From positions 27,886,350-27,950,349 of the forward strand of contig CM057234.1 of assembly GCA_029891385.1 (NCBI GenBank): a stretch of DNA of 64,000 bases, given 5' to 3'. Below the pieces are notes generated by a model. The model worked only from the letters and a program-made list of their open reading frames with translations, made no database searches and was not told the origin of the DNA. The DNA is from Erythroxylum novogranatense. Taxonomy: Eukaryota; Streptophyta; Magnoliopsida; Malpighiales; Erythroxylaceae. The translations under genes were made by a program, and so were the position numbers. Of this stretch, positions 1 through 11,574 are shown in pieces. Positions within the stretch are counted from its first letter, which is position 1; every line of letters begins with the position of its first letter.

Positions 1-540
1 AGAAATGGGTTGAATTTGTCAACCTATTTACGATCACCCAAATTGAATCATATAGTTTCTTTGTATAAGGTAGGCCAAATATGAAATCCCCTATGACCCT
101 TTCTAATTTTCGTTCAAGAATTGGCGACGGTTGTGGCTCATCCGAAGGTCTCTAATGCTAAGCCTTTACTTATTGGTAAGTCAAGTACTTATATACATAT
201 TCAGTCATATCCTTTTTTCACACCGACCCATTGATGTGTGTCTCTAATGTTACAATACAACTTGGTGGAACCTGAATATATATTATATGTCGCATAGTGC
301 ACTTCCTCTAAAATCTTCTCCTTCTTGAACTTTTTACATAAACTTTTGAAGCTGAAGGTCTTGACCTTAAGTCATCCTGATCATGTTCAATAATACCGAC
401 TATATTCGGATGCTACTAATAGTGCTTCTAAATCTAAAATCTAAAACTGAGCATCTTAATCCATCAAATCATGTAACTTTTGGTTAAAGCTCTCCTCTCT
501 ATTATGATATGTGCCAAACTACCTCAAGACTTCTTGTTTA
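1..540 (-). pseudogene. K1 integrase, N-terminal part, broken
   Basis: The minus strand at 1-60 reads as the integrase core motif VIVNRLTNSTHF, matching the VIVDRLTKSAHF block of the family A integrase at 13.7 kb. The rest, up to the RNase H end near 545, has no long open frame. The same stretch is found in K2 at 8640-9300. The catalytic core beyond this block lies outside the window. Confidence 0.6.
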
Positions 541-546
541 ATGAAT

Positions 547-1960
547 CTATACAACGTTTACCTTTCCAGGGTGATATTGAATCGTGTAGTCATAATTTTT
601 TAGTAGTTTCATCCACCTTCTTTGCCACATATTTAAGTCCTTTTGTTGAAATATTATTTTTAAAATTTTATAATCTGTGTAAATTTCACATGTCTCACTA
701 TACAGATAATGTATCCAAATCTTTAAGGCAAAGATCACTACTTTCATCTCACAATCATAAGTAAGGTAATTTGTTTATACTTTTTTAGTTACCTAAAATC
801 ATAAGCAATCATCTTACCATTCTACATCAACATACAACCTACGATAACTCTTAAACCATTATAGTATAATTGAAATCCTCCAACTTCAGTTGGTAAAGAC
901 AAGACTATAGTTGTAGTTAAGCAATCTTTTAGCCATTGAAAGCTCTCCTCACTTTCATCAGAGTAAAAGAATCAGATATTTTTTGCATTAAATGTGTCAA
1001 TAAGGTAGCTATTTCATCAAATTAAAAGAATCAAATATTTTTTTGCATTAAATGTGTCAATAAGGCAGCTATCTTTAAAAAGTATTGGATAAATCTTCAT
1101 TAGTAACTTGCCAATCCCATAAAGCTTTACATTTTTGTCATTGTTTTTGGTCTTTCCTAATTCGTTATAACTTTCACCTTCTTTGGGTCCACTTGTATCC
1201 CCTCCTAAGATATCACATATCCTAAGAATGTGACACTCTCAAGCCTAAATTCATACTTCAAAAACTTGGTATATAAATAATGTTCTAAAGGTGCCTATAA
1301 CACCACTATCAAATGTTAGACATGCTCCTTATCCATTCACGAATACACCAAAATATCATCGATAAAGATGATCACAAATCTATCTAAGAACAGTTTAAAC
1401 ACTCTACTCGTTAGATCCATAAAAGCTGACAGAGTATTAGCAAGGTCAAATGATATGACTAGGAATTCATAATGACCATATATAGTCTTGACAGTTTTAG
1501 GTATATCTTCTCCTTTAATCCTTAGTTAATAATATCTAGACCTTAAGTTGATCTTTAAAAAATATCTAACCTCATAAAGTTGATCAAATAGATTATAAAT
1601 TTTAGGTGGTGGATACTTATTGTAGATGGTCACCATATTCAACTACTTGTGGTCAACACATAATTGGAGAGAACTATCCTTTTTTTCACAAACAATATCA
1701 ACACACCCCATGTTGATGTGTTAGGCCTGATAAAGCCCTTATCTAATAAATCCTATAATTTTTCTTTCAATTTCTTTAACTTTGCAACTAACATTCTATA
1801 TGGAGGTATAAAAATTGGAGTTATACCAAGCACTAAATCAATGTAGAACTTGATAACTCTCTCTAGAGGTAGCCCTAATGACTCTTTAAGAAATAGAATT
1901 GGAAACTTTAGAATTAATGGAACACTTTGGAGGTTGTTAACTTCTGCAAAGGTATCCTTA
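547..1960 (-). pseudogene. K1 reverse transcriptase and RNase H, broken
   Basis: Positions 547-747 (minus) encode 66 residues of a gypsy RNase H domain with the blocks VIFALKIW, HYLY and YHPGK that precede integrase in this order of pol. Upstream on the minus strand, about 1345-1385 reads [13 protein letters not shown], the reverse transcriptase catalytic block with both aspartates kept. Around 1640-1700 the frame resembles the RT fingers region, but stops interrupt it. No continuous frame joins the parts, so this is a dead copy. K2 matches along its whole length, interrupted at 9881. Confidence 0.75.
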
Positions 1961-2099
1961 AACTGAGGCCAATAACATTTACCACCCCTTTCTGATCATC
2001 TTATTGGCCACCAATACTGAAACTATGTAAAATGGGATGGTCCGTTTATTGCCCTAAAAAAATAAACTTTACCTTATCCGAAATCCAAAAAAACCACTT

Positions 2100-2430
2100 T
2101 CTTTTCTCTACAATCCAAGGTGACGTATTAACTAAATAACCAGTCCATTCCTATTATTATGTGAAAATCCATAATTGGCAGTAATATAAGATTCACTGTC
2201 AATATCTTACCATCAATCTCCATAAGACATAAGTAGTAGATCAAATCCATGTTTATGGTATCACTAAAAGGTATGGATACAGACAAGGATTCTTCCATCA
2301 TGTTCGGCACCACTTATATTCTTATAGCAAATTTAGACAATATAAAAGAATGATTGCTCCCGGTTCTATCAAAACTCTAGTTTTTAATCCAAAGACGAGA
2401 AGAATATCATATACCACCTTATTAGAAGTC
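2100..2430 (-). pseudogene. K1 aspartic protease remnant
   Basis: A 61-residue minus-strand frame (2128-2313) ends in DFHIIIGMDWLFS, the conserved block after the flap of gypsy retropepsins (usually DxILGMDWL). The preceding hydrophobic stretch fits the protease fold. The catalytic Asp-Ser/Thr-Gly triad was not found in the open part. K2 has the equivalent at 51346-51582, with DFNVILRMSYF, also altered. Confidence 0.6.
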
Positions 2431-2699
2431 TGTACATCTTTAGGGGTGAGGATAAACACATTGACTTGACTATGATCTATATGTTGAGAGTTAGAGGACT
2501 ATCCCTAACTGCGGCCTCCATATTTACTTCTTAAGTGTGTCCCTCCAAAATCCCACCCTTGCTAGGCACCAAATTGTAGTCCCCCTTATTTCTACTGATA
2601 TGGAGGCTATGCCACACTAAAAGAGATATTGATATCTTATTATTAGATGGTCCCTAATCATATACTTGTACTAGCCACATTTGTAGCAGCCTCCTAGTG

Positions 2700-3600
2700 G
2701 TATATAGCATGGTTCTTAGTATGCCCTAACACTACTAGCAAATAGAGCATGTGAAGCCTGAATTGCTATATCCAAAGCTCTGTCTACTACTACTACTATC
2801 TGCTCTAGGTATGAACTTAAATCTTTCCATATATCTGTGACGAAATCTCACCTTACCATTTCTCAAACAACACTCTATCAATAGCTACCGCTCTAACTAT
2901 ACCTTGGCGAAAAGTTTGATTATTGCTACTGCCATTGCTAAAAACTAGAGGGTCCTATTAAATATTTCCTAAACCACTTTCCAATAGGTAAAACACCTTA
3001 CTCCAAGAAGATCATTTCCAACTAGTTGACCGTATCCACCATAGTAGAGAATTTCTCCCAACAACTCATAGTCATATCAATGAAAGGGGGTCCTAACCCT
3101 AATACATATTGGTTGTTCTTTCTCATCTCATCTGAAACAATCTCTAGGACATATCGACTCAATTGAATGAAGTCAATTGTATACTCATCCACTATCCTAT
3201 CTCCCTGCATAGAGTCAAAAACTCTGATATGAGTGCCACTCGAGCTGTGAAGTAGAAGAAATAGTATATAAAGCTCTCAATAAATTGTGACTAGGTCACT
3301 GCACCCAAGTATAAAAGGATGTGGTCTTGATATCAATCCCTGGCCATTCCTTGCAAAGACATCTCCACCAGACCACTATTTAAGTGTCAAAATAGTGCAG
3401 CCTTTTGCCTCGCATCTCCACCTCGTCGAGAAAATCAATAGACTCCTTAGGCCTAGTCCCATCGAACTTTAGGGATGAAATCTCGAATACGCTATTGACG
3501 GTTGTATATTTGACCTCTCATACTTCAGGGCTACAGTTGGTGGTGGGCTTGTTGCTATTGTTATTGCATCATCATCATCTACTACATCATCATCATTGAA
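2700..3600 (-). pseudogene. K1 gag remnant
   Basis: The frame at 3022-3210 (minus) has VDEYTIDFIQLSRYV followed by an aromatic-poor helix-rich region, resembling the retrotransposon gag block in which VxEYxxxFxxLxRYA is typical. Zinc-knuckle cysteines are not clear in the decayed sequence downstream. K2 has the parallel segment near 52300-52500. Assignment rests on this one block and on position between protease and LTR. Confidence 0.5.
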
Positions 3601-3987
3601 TCTCATAACATTACATTGTTAGCTTCTATTCCTGTTAACGTGCAAGCACTTTGAAAACTCCCTGTAACACTTCTAACTCTTCTACAAATATCTCTCGAGA
3701 GCTATCCTGCACCTACTATGTCTTCTAGCTAAAGTAGCAATAACAGGTGCCTCATCCTACACTAAGGCCTCATTATGGACCTCCTTGTCAAATCGGCCAG
3801 AAATCGTGCACACTTGTTCATACTAACAAAGGATGCAAAGATACGGTCAGTGCCACTGATTAAAACAGATTAGTATTCTAAGTAAGGAAACTATTTAAAA
3901 AAAGATTAAATTCCTATGTGTCTATAGTAATAAGTATAATGACACCCTAGGCTTTAAATCTTTTAACTTGGGTTTTGATACCAACTT

Positions 3988-4717
3988 TGTCATAATCTAA
4001 AAAAGCACGTGATTGATGACTAGACTATAAGTCCAATGGTGGTGGTGGTAGTTAGCAACACTCACTATAGGTGACTGATGTAAGATTTAAGTGCTTCTCT
4101 AAATTTTTTCTCAATTTTTGTGATAGTTCCATTATTGTTATAAGGTAAAATGAATATGATTGTGATGAGCTCGAAGAGAAGAGTTAAGTGGTATATATAG
4201 TTGGCTGATTATAGTCACCGACGGTGAAGGATTGAAGATGATGGCTTTAAGAATAGTATTATTAAGGAGGTGAAAATGAAAAAGATGAAAGTGGTAGAGA
4301 GATATATACTTAAGGCTATGTTTGGTTGGGTGATTATTAATGGACTATAATGGAATGTAATATTATTTCATCGTTTAAGAGGAAGATTTATAACAGAATG
4401 GAATGGAATAGAATGGAAGATGATGGAAAAGGAATGTTTCATATTACATCTCATTTAATCCTAAACAGTAAAAATAAATAACCTTTGATCTGGGGAGTTG
4501 AGGATGAAATGTAAAATGATAAACAACATTTCACTATATTACATTTTAAACTTTTCTTCCAAACACCATTTCACTATATTATATTATAAACCCTCCCAAA
4601 TAATAATTTTCTAATATTATATCTATTTACATTTCATTCTATTATAAATCATTTTGTTGTATTCTATTTAATTAAAAACCTTACATCCAACCAAACATAG
4701 GCTAAAGGGATATTACA
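3988..4717 (-). mobile_element. K1 5' LTR, interrupted by a MITE
   Basis: The LTR begins on the plus strand with TGTCATAATC directly beside the primer-binding site. It probably ends at GGATATTACA (4717), giving TG...CA ends. Without the MITE it would be about 340 bp. A minus-strand TATATATA near 4193-4200 is a candidate promoter. The first 40 bp match K2's LTR start at 53219. The outer end is inferred, since the other LTR is not in the window. Confidence 0.5.
4314..4702. mobile_element. Tourist-like MITE (PIF/Harbinger type)
   Basis: An AT-rich 389-bp segment has terminal inverted repeats GGCTATGTTTGGTTGG (left) and CCAACCAAACATAGGC (right, one inverted dinucleotide). It is flanked by TAA at 4311-4313 and 4703-4705. 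The 3-bp TAA duplication and the TGTTTGGTT core are typical of Tourist/PIF-Harbinger MITEs. It has no coding capacity. It sits inside the K1 LTR and so is younger than K1. Confidence 0.75.
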
Positions 4718-4806
4718 GTCAATAACAATTATACATTTCGAATAAGGATATTCTTTTATCAATTACAAACTTGTACATACTAATTGACTAGATATATATA
4801 CGGGTA

Positions 4807-5317
4807 AGAGACCATGGACACAACTCTTAAATGCTCTCTTATCCTCAGGAATTGATCCCCTCAATTGCTTGGAGATTAATAAAAACAAGCAATTCCAATT
4901 TACTCCAGACAAATTATCAATTTCCTTATGCTTGCCTATAAACATGTGAGTTTCTTTTTGTATATTATATGGATGATCTGATCTACAAGGACCATGTTCA
5001 AGAATTGTTTGATTGTCTTTCTTCGAAGAAGGGGCGAAACATAATCAATTTAAATTAAGGACAACTATTTAAAATCTTACTGAAAGACTGAATTTATTAT
5101 CTCATGTTTGCTTTTTGTGAAAAAATGTCTATTGAAGTGGAGGAGTTCTTCAAACAACAAAAAGCTGGTCAACTATTCATTCAAAGTGATACACATGTTT
5201 ATAGGCAAGCATAAGCAAATTGATAATTTGTCTGGAACTGCTTGTTTTATTAATCTCTAAGCAATTGAGAGGACCAATTCCTGAGGATAAGAGAGCATTT
5301 AAGAGTTGTCCATGGTC
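4807..5317. repeat. Large imperfect inverted repeat
   Basis: The left arm (about 4807-4948) is the reverse complement of the right arm (about 5192-5317), with a few indels and a spacer of roughly 240 bp. Shared blocks include the tract around CTTATCCTCAGGAATTG and its complement. No terminal repeats or target duplications were identified that would make it a transposon. Neither arm encodes a recognised domain. Confidence 0.7.
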
Positions 5318-6190
5318 TCTGACCCCAAATATGCGTTGGTTCGATGGTTGCAAAAGTTACACGGAAATCAGCATAGTTTAAGGAGTCCCTTTCTGCGGGG
5401 GGGTGGTCCACGACGGGAACCTTCCCATGATCCTTCCTCCTCCCTTCCTGTACACTGGCCCAGATGTGCAGCAGATCAACACCAATTTGCATTATTAGCT
5501 CCTTGATTGAATGAACTGAGAGGATACTTTCACTTTACTATCTGGCAGATGACCAGGTCTTGCTTCAGCGTATTGCCCAAGGGCCAAGTCAATAAAGGAA
5601 AGATAGCCATTCACTGGTTATCCAAATTGGTGTATGATACTATATTCTAGTTGGTATGATAGTATATTCTATTTGGTAAGCCACAACAGAATTACAGGGC
5701 CACTATACTAAGAGTATTTATAAAATAATTTAGAATACGTTTTCATTTGATTAAAACAAAAATTAATTAAATAACTCAGAAAGTAGAAGTTGAGATTTTA
5801 AATTACGAATAATTATTACAGAGTACGGTTCGAAAGTCATTTATATGATTTTTACGATCACAATTATTACAATTTTTCTTTCTAATAAAGAAGCCCCAAC
5901 ACTACGGGTCGTTGGATTGGCATTTCGATTTTGTACCAGTTGAAACCATCTAGAATCCAGTCAGACATTACTTCCCAAAGACCTTTTGTCACCATGGTTG
6001 ACTTCAATTGGACAATTCGCGTCAAGTATCCTGTACACCTCACGAATTATTCTACATAAAAGAACTCGAATGACATTATTCATGGTTCTCATGAACACTT
6101 GAGTTCCGATTTTCTTGTTAAGAAAAACCCATGTCAAGAAGGTCTTATTCATCTATCTTCCTGCTTTATCTCCTTTACCTCCTAACTTCA
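5318..6190. other. No recognised gene
   Basis: Short open frames exist on both strands (the longest about 80 codons) but none shows a known domain. A 24-bp direct repeat (TATATTCTA/TTTGGTA type) lies near 5640-5680. The stretch borders the receptor-kinase fragment and could hold its decayed upstream region, but no motif supports that. Confidence 0.5.
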
Positions 6191-6194
6191 ATCG

Positions 6195-6450
6195 TTTCTG
6201 ATAGACAATTTGGCCTCTGATCTTATCCTTCTCAACTGTGGAGCATCTTCAAGCAAAACTTCCAGGGATGGACGCAACTGGGATGCTGATGTTCAATCCA
6301 AATTTCTGTCATCTAACTCTATAAATTCAACTTCGGCACTTGAAGCTCAACAAGGTAATTCAGTTCCCCAAGCTCCATCCAATACAGCTCGAGTTAGATT
6401 CTCCAATGTCACCAACATGTTTCCTGTCTCATTAGAAATTCATTTATATA
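6195..6450 (+). pseudogene. CrRLK1L (FERONIA-type) receptor kinase fragment, malectin-like N terminus
   Basis: From 6204 the plus strand reads DNLASDLILLNCGAS, then RDGRNWDADVQSKFL and, near 6400, a TARVRF..NMFPVS block. These match in order the start of the first malectin-like domain of CrRLK1L receptor kinases (ILLNCG, DGRxWxxDxxSKF, TARxF...FPV), which are plasma-membrane receptors for RALF peptides and cell-wall signals. Similarity stops after about 80 residues; the open frame then runs 30 codons of unrelated sequence to a stop at 6536. There is no signal peptide in frame (a TAA lies just upstream), no second malectin domain, no transmembrane segment and no kinase. It is a gene scrap, and the only host-gene signal in the window. 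Confidence 0.65.
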
Positions 6451-6539
6451 ATCTAAAAACTAATCCTATACTAAATAAAATTAACACCCAATTCATGCAA
6501 AATATAAAATTGAATGGAATTTTAATTAGAAAATAATAT

Positions 6540-7680
6540 CTAATTACTAGAAAAACAACAAATTAATCCTAATTTAACAAAAACTAACACAATTCAACAT
6601 ATAGTGAGTAAAATTGCATACCCTAACTTAAATCTCATCCAATTCTCTTGCAATTCATCAAATTAATCAAATAATTCATATGAGCAAGGATGAAATTCAA
6701 CTTCTAATTTATAATCAAGAACAAAAGCAGGTTAAATCACACTAATAAATTGTAAACCTGACGTTTTGGGGATGACAAACCTTAAAAATTGATAAGATAA
6801 CCAAAATGTCAAGTAGAAATCAAGTCAAATATATGGAATAACTTACTTAAGTGTCGAAAACCAAGAAGAAAACTCTAGACTAAGGTGGAGAAAGGAGAGG
6901 CGCGACTGTGGGTGATGGAGAGAAGAGAGAAAAAGACAGAAGAGAGAAAAAGACACGGGCATGTGAATTATCACGGACTTACATGATTAGATACACAATC
7001 GTGTAACTAATGATGTAAGTCAAATACGAGCGTATCCTTAGAAATCAAAATTGTGTATCTTTATATGATCGTGTATACTAGAAAAATTATTTAAAACCTT
7101 GAAAAATGTTCTCTCAAAGTCACAAAATTCAACACATATACCATAACACAAAAAATTTACACAATCAAATGAGGATGCTCTATAGCCTACCATAAAAGAC
7201 ACCAAAAATTAACAAAACCCTATACTAATGCCAAAATGGAAACAAAAAGAAATGAGAAAGAAACATATCTTAATTCTTGGGTTGCCTTCTAAGTAGTGCT
7301 TATTTAACCTCTTTAGCTCGACGTACCTTTCATGATCAAGGCGACTTATAAAGATTGAGTTTTTGTTATCTTACCACAGTTACATAATTTCTATGTAAAC
7401 TGTCTACCTTTTTGTATTGCCACATTTTTTATTTTATTTATTACCTTAAACTTGTAAAAGCTCTGATGGATCTTTAAAAAAAGAGTCCTTACTATAACTG
7501 AAACTACATTTAGCTACCAAAAAAAATGTCACCAAAAGTCTCAAAATCATCTAATAGTCATTAGCAACAATTTATATTCATTGCAAAAAGCATCGCTAAA
7601 TCCTCATAGCTGAAAACCATAAGCAACGTTTTTTGCTAATCGTTGTTCATAGTTTTTTTCCTAAGATTTATTTTCGTAGC
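6540..7680. other. Decayed repeat DNA with an Athila-like scrap
   Basis: No open gene is seen. Around 7265-7345 the sequence TTGGGTTGCCTTCTAAGTAG and the following GCTCGACG block, read on the minus strand, resemble the segment at the 3' end of Athila-lineage pol (AACAAGCGCTT, GGCAACCC). Around 6940-7080 repeated ACACGGGCATG/CGTGTA-type words resemble gypsy LTR sequence. Both assignments rest on short matches. Confidence 0.4.
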
Positions 7681-8560
7681 GAGTATGCCAAAGCCTTTGC
7701 AAGGATCAACAATTCTCTTATTCTGTACTTGAGAAGTGAAAATAATAGGTTGAGCTACACAACTCAGTGGCTAATATATTTATAGCCATCAGAATGAGCC
7801 ACGTAATCAAGCCTATATATGCATCAATATTTATATATACATCTATATCTTATTTAATTAACAATTCAATCATCCATAATTCTAGCTCAAAACTCATTGT
7901 TTAAAATGTCATCACATAGAACATATCATGAATATTTATCCATCAAAACATAACACTCAATTATGTATCATACTTGACAAATCAAAGATAAAATGCATAA
8001 ACAAATGGCTTGAGAGTGCCATAGGTCGAAATGGAGAAACCGAAATTTACACCATGAACAAAATGAGTCCTTTCTTAGGATCTCATATGCCACAAGTAGG
8101 CAACCGAGAGAAAGCTTAGTCAACGTGCACATGATGAACGAAATGGTTTTTCTTTTGCCCAAACACAAGCAAATTCTATGTTCAATTCAATTCATCACAT
8201 ATATTCATACTTTCATCCATCTCATGCTTTTTCCTCTTTTTCGAATATACAAAATGTCATAGCATCTTTCAAGGCATGACATGATCATACATCAAAATGA
8301 AATTTCCAATGTTCATAAAAATCTAATTTCAAGCAGTTAAGCATACACACATATAAGTAAACAATTTTCCCATCTCAACAATAATTATAAATATATTACT
8401 CACATAAATTGCTTGGAAATCCAAGTTTAATTGTGCCTTTTCTTTTGCTCTTGGGTGAGATGTTCTTGGTTTTCTAAAACAAACCAAAATCTCATTCAAC
8501 CCACATTCAAATGGAAATTTATAAAGCTTCACTAATCAAGAAAAAATAAAAATTGAACTA
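7680..8560 (-). mobile_element. H: old LTR remnant of the B/F/G family
   Basis: This segment follows F from about 58500 to 59260 in the same orientation. Both share GCTTTGCAAGG, the CTCAGTGGCTAA and TTATAGCCATC block, AAAATGCA words, a GATCTC..GCCACAAG tract, TCAACGTGCAC and CCCAAACACAA. Identity is low and indels are frequent, so H is older than F. No LTR ends or target duplication could be placed. Confidence 0.6.
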
Positions 8561-8639
8561 AACTCATTACTAGCTATAGTTTTTAGTCTAGTCATTTTGT
8601 GTAGTGTTATGACGTGCTACCAACTTACGTGAGCTTAGA

Positions 8640-9540
8640 CATTGAGTAGGTGGTTTTTGCGGGTAAGAAATGGGCTGAATTCTTCAATCTATCTACAATA
8701 ACCTAAACTGAATCATATAGTCTCTTTATATAAGGTAGCCTAACTATGGAACCCATTATGATCCTTTCTCATTTCCATTCAGGAATTGAAAATGGTTGTA
8801 GCCTACCCGGGATGTCTTTAATATTAAAATACATCTTGGTGGAACTCAGATGTACATTGTATATTACATAGTGCACTTCTATTAAAATCTCCTCCTTTAA
8901 GTTCTCTACATCTAGAACACATAGTCTCCCATTCATCCTTCCCCATCGATCTCAAAATCCATGTGACATCTTTCTTGAACTTCATACGTAAGCTTTTAAA
9001 GCTTGGGGTCTTGTCGTTGAGCAAACTTAATCTTGTCAAACATCACTGATTGTACTATGATGTTGCTAGTAGTACTTTTGAATTTGAAATTGAAAACTGA
9101 GCATTATAATCAATCAAATCATGTAATTCTTTAGTCAAAGCTCTCCTCTCTACTATGATATATATCAAACTTCCTAAAGACTTCATATTTAGTGCATCTA
9201 CTACAACGTTTGGCTTTTTAGTGTGTATTTAATTGTGCAGTCATAATCTTTAAACAATTCCATCAACTTTCTTTGTATTTTAGATCTTTCTGTTGAAGTA
9301 TATATTTTAGACTTTTATGATCAATGTAAATTTCATATATCTCACTATATAGATAATGTCTTTAAATCTGCCATCTCTAAATCTTGATCATGGTAATTTT
9401 GTTGATACTTTTTAAATTGCCTAAAAGCATAAGCAATCATCCTACCATTTTGTATCAACACGCAGCTAAGGCCAACTCTTGAAACATCACAGTATAATTG
9501 AAATCCTCCACCTTCAGTTGGTAGACACAAGACTGGATAT
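8640..9540 (-). pseudogene. K2 integrase and RNase H remnants
   Basis: The minus strand at 8650-8690 reads VIVDRL.NSAHFLP, the integrase core block. Positions 9345-9530 encode 61 residues including [27 protein letters not shown] (in two pieces [13 protein letters not shown] and IAYAFRQF), the gypsy RNase H block whose usual form is YCDAS..GLGCVLMQ. The first catalytic Asp is kept. Stops separate the parts. Confidence 0.65.
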
Positions 9541-9875
9541 ATAGTTAAACACTTTTTAAATTTTTGAAAGCTCCCCTAACATGCTTCAAACTAAATGAAT
9601 CAATTACGTCAAATGTGTCAATGGGGCTACTATCTTAGAAAGTCTTGAACAAATCTTCCTTAATAATGTGCCAATCCCATAAAGCTTTTCACTTATGTCA
9701 TTGTCTTTGGCGTTTCCCAGCTCGTTACAACTTTCACCTTCTTTAGGTCCACTTGTATCCTAATATGAGATATCATGTATCCTAAGAATGTGAAACTCTC
9801 AAGCCTAAATTCATACGTTTAGAACTTGGCATACAAATGATGTTCTAAAAGTGTTTACAACACCACTCTCAATTG

Positions 9876-9880
9876 TTAGT
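9876..9880. repeat. Target-site duplication of the A tandem, left copy
   Basis: TTAGT here and TTGGT at 50590-50594 flank the whole three-LTR array. One mismatch, and an extra A at 9881, make it tentative. Its value is that the two outer ends rejoin K2 without loss. Confidence 0.5.
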
Positions 9881-11574
9881 ACGTAGCGTCCCCTCACCGT
9901 AAGGTACACATCGGGAAACCCGAAGGTCGCTCCGATACGCATCCCACGATAAAGGTGCACCACCAAAACATTTCCATTAATAATCCACATGGCATCGCAA
10001 TAATTTAAAACCATAACATAACAAAATATCAGGAACCACTAAATTTTAAAATCATAATATCAATATGATACAGTCATCCAATAGCAGAATAGACAAGTCT
10101 ATCAGTCCCCTAAACAAAACCAAAAAGGAAATTGATACAAGCATCTATCCTAAGTCATCCTCAAAATCCAACCCACCGACCGACTTCGTGTGTCATCGCT
10201 TCTCTTGCCAAAGACGTCAAGACGGCGGAAAAAGACTATCTCGGGCTGGGTCTACTCTATCGATCCTGAAAAATTAGATGCAATTTTGGGTGAGTTTGCG
10301 AACTCGATGAAAACCATCATCGATGGTTCACTCAAATCATGCATTACGCAAATGCGTCTGACCGACACGTTGATATTCAATTAATGCAGTTCAATTAACG
10401 GTATTATATAACAATTTACGAGTCTATAACGGTTTACGATGACAAGAACAATTTACAATAACATATAACAATTTACGATATCATATCACAATTCACGATA
10501 TTTGTAATAGATTTACGATGACGTAACAATTTGCAATCTCTCATGTCATCACATAATTCAGCAAGTTTGCAATCCAATCAGTCATGTATATATACCATGC
10601 ATATGAGACTCTTTTCCAGTTATTCAGTGTTGTGCCCAAGTCTTAGTCGATGTTCGATGGGGGCGCGTCGAGATTTCTCCCCGAGCTCGAGGCGGTCGAT
10701 CGATGTGTTCGAGCTCGAGGCTCTTTTCGATGATAATAGCACTTGGGTCACATATCCATTATCGATCATGCGTTTATGCATGCAATGCGATCTTCGATAA
10801 TTGATATGGCTATAAAAGCCCAATGATTGCATTTCCCAATATCATACAATAATCCAGATCTAATCTGATGGTTCATTCCAATCTGATGAGATACATGTCA
10901 TTCGATCATGTACATTTCAGACATTCCAGTAATCATGCAATTTCACATTGGCAAGTAAATTCACATTGAGCATTTAGACAGACAGGAATTTGAGAAACCA
11001 ATTAGGTTACTCACCTGTAACTTCCGAGCTACTGCCTAGAAGTTCCAGCAATGTCCGTGGAATGACGATCCAACGGCACCTCTATAACAGTAAAATACAG
11101 TCCCATTACTAGATGCTCAATTAAACCATTCAGTAATGCATATGTCTCAGTGAAATTATGTACAATGCATGTTCGCGATTTTCCCGGCGCTAAAACCCAA
11201 TTTTGAACTCTTATGTCCCATTCTAACTCTTCGCTCAATTGATAGACAATAATTGATCCAATCCTAAAATTCAGTTCAAATTCCTCAATTCATACTCCCT
11301 ATAGCAATTCCATAACCATTAGGTCAAAACCTCTACTGGAAATCCCAATTAAAACTCCAATTTTCTCAATTCAATACTTAGGTCACACTATGAACCATAA
11401 TTGATCTTAATCTTGATAATTCAATACCAATTAAATTAAATTCTAACTCCCATAATTATCCTCAATTGTGGACCTCTTTCTCTAGTTCATAGCGAATCGA
11501 GAATCACATCAATCGGAGGTCTATACCATAAGTTATACTCAATAAACTAAAATTAATTCAATCAGAAAATCCTT

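Larger units (their letters stand above)
1..3987 (-). mobile_element. K1: decayed Ty3/gypsy retrotransposon, internal region
   Basis: Read on the minus strand this stretch gives, right to left, gag, protease, reverse transcriptase, RNase H and the start of integrase, the usual Ty3/gypsy order. Every domain has stops and frameshifts, so only short pieces stay open. A primer-binding site complementary to initiator Met-tRNA (TGGTATCAAAACCC on the minus strand, about 3970-3984) lies just inside the 5' LTR. The element leaves the window at position 1 within integrase, so its 3' end and 3' LTR are not visible. A sister copy, K2, occupies 8600-9880 plus 50590-53261. The family was not named; gypsy assignment is secure. 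Confidence 0.85.
8600..9880 (-). mobile_element. K2: left segment (3' part) of Ty3/gypsy element split by the A tandem
   Basis: Positions 8640-9880 align with 1-1330 of K1 on the same strand. At 9880 the match breaks and resumes at 50590, where the sequence continues as K1 does at about 1320. The segment holds integrase (8640-9300), RNase H (about 9300-9540) and part of reverse transcriptase. The left boundary near 8600 lies inside integrase, so the 3' end of K2 is missing. Confidence 0.8.

Noticed and set aside
3565..3600. CATCATCATC/CTACTAC microsatellites near 2780 and 3565
   Set aside because: Short and imperfect, inside decayed gag; not informative.
5250..5506. Opposing 66-80 codon frames over a GC-richer patch
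   Set aside because: No recognisable domain on either strand; kept only as unassigned sequence.
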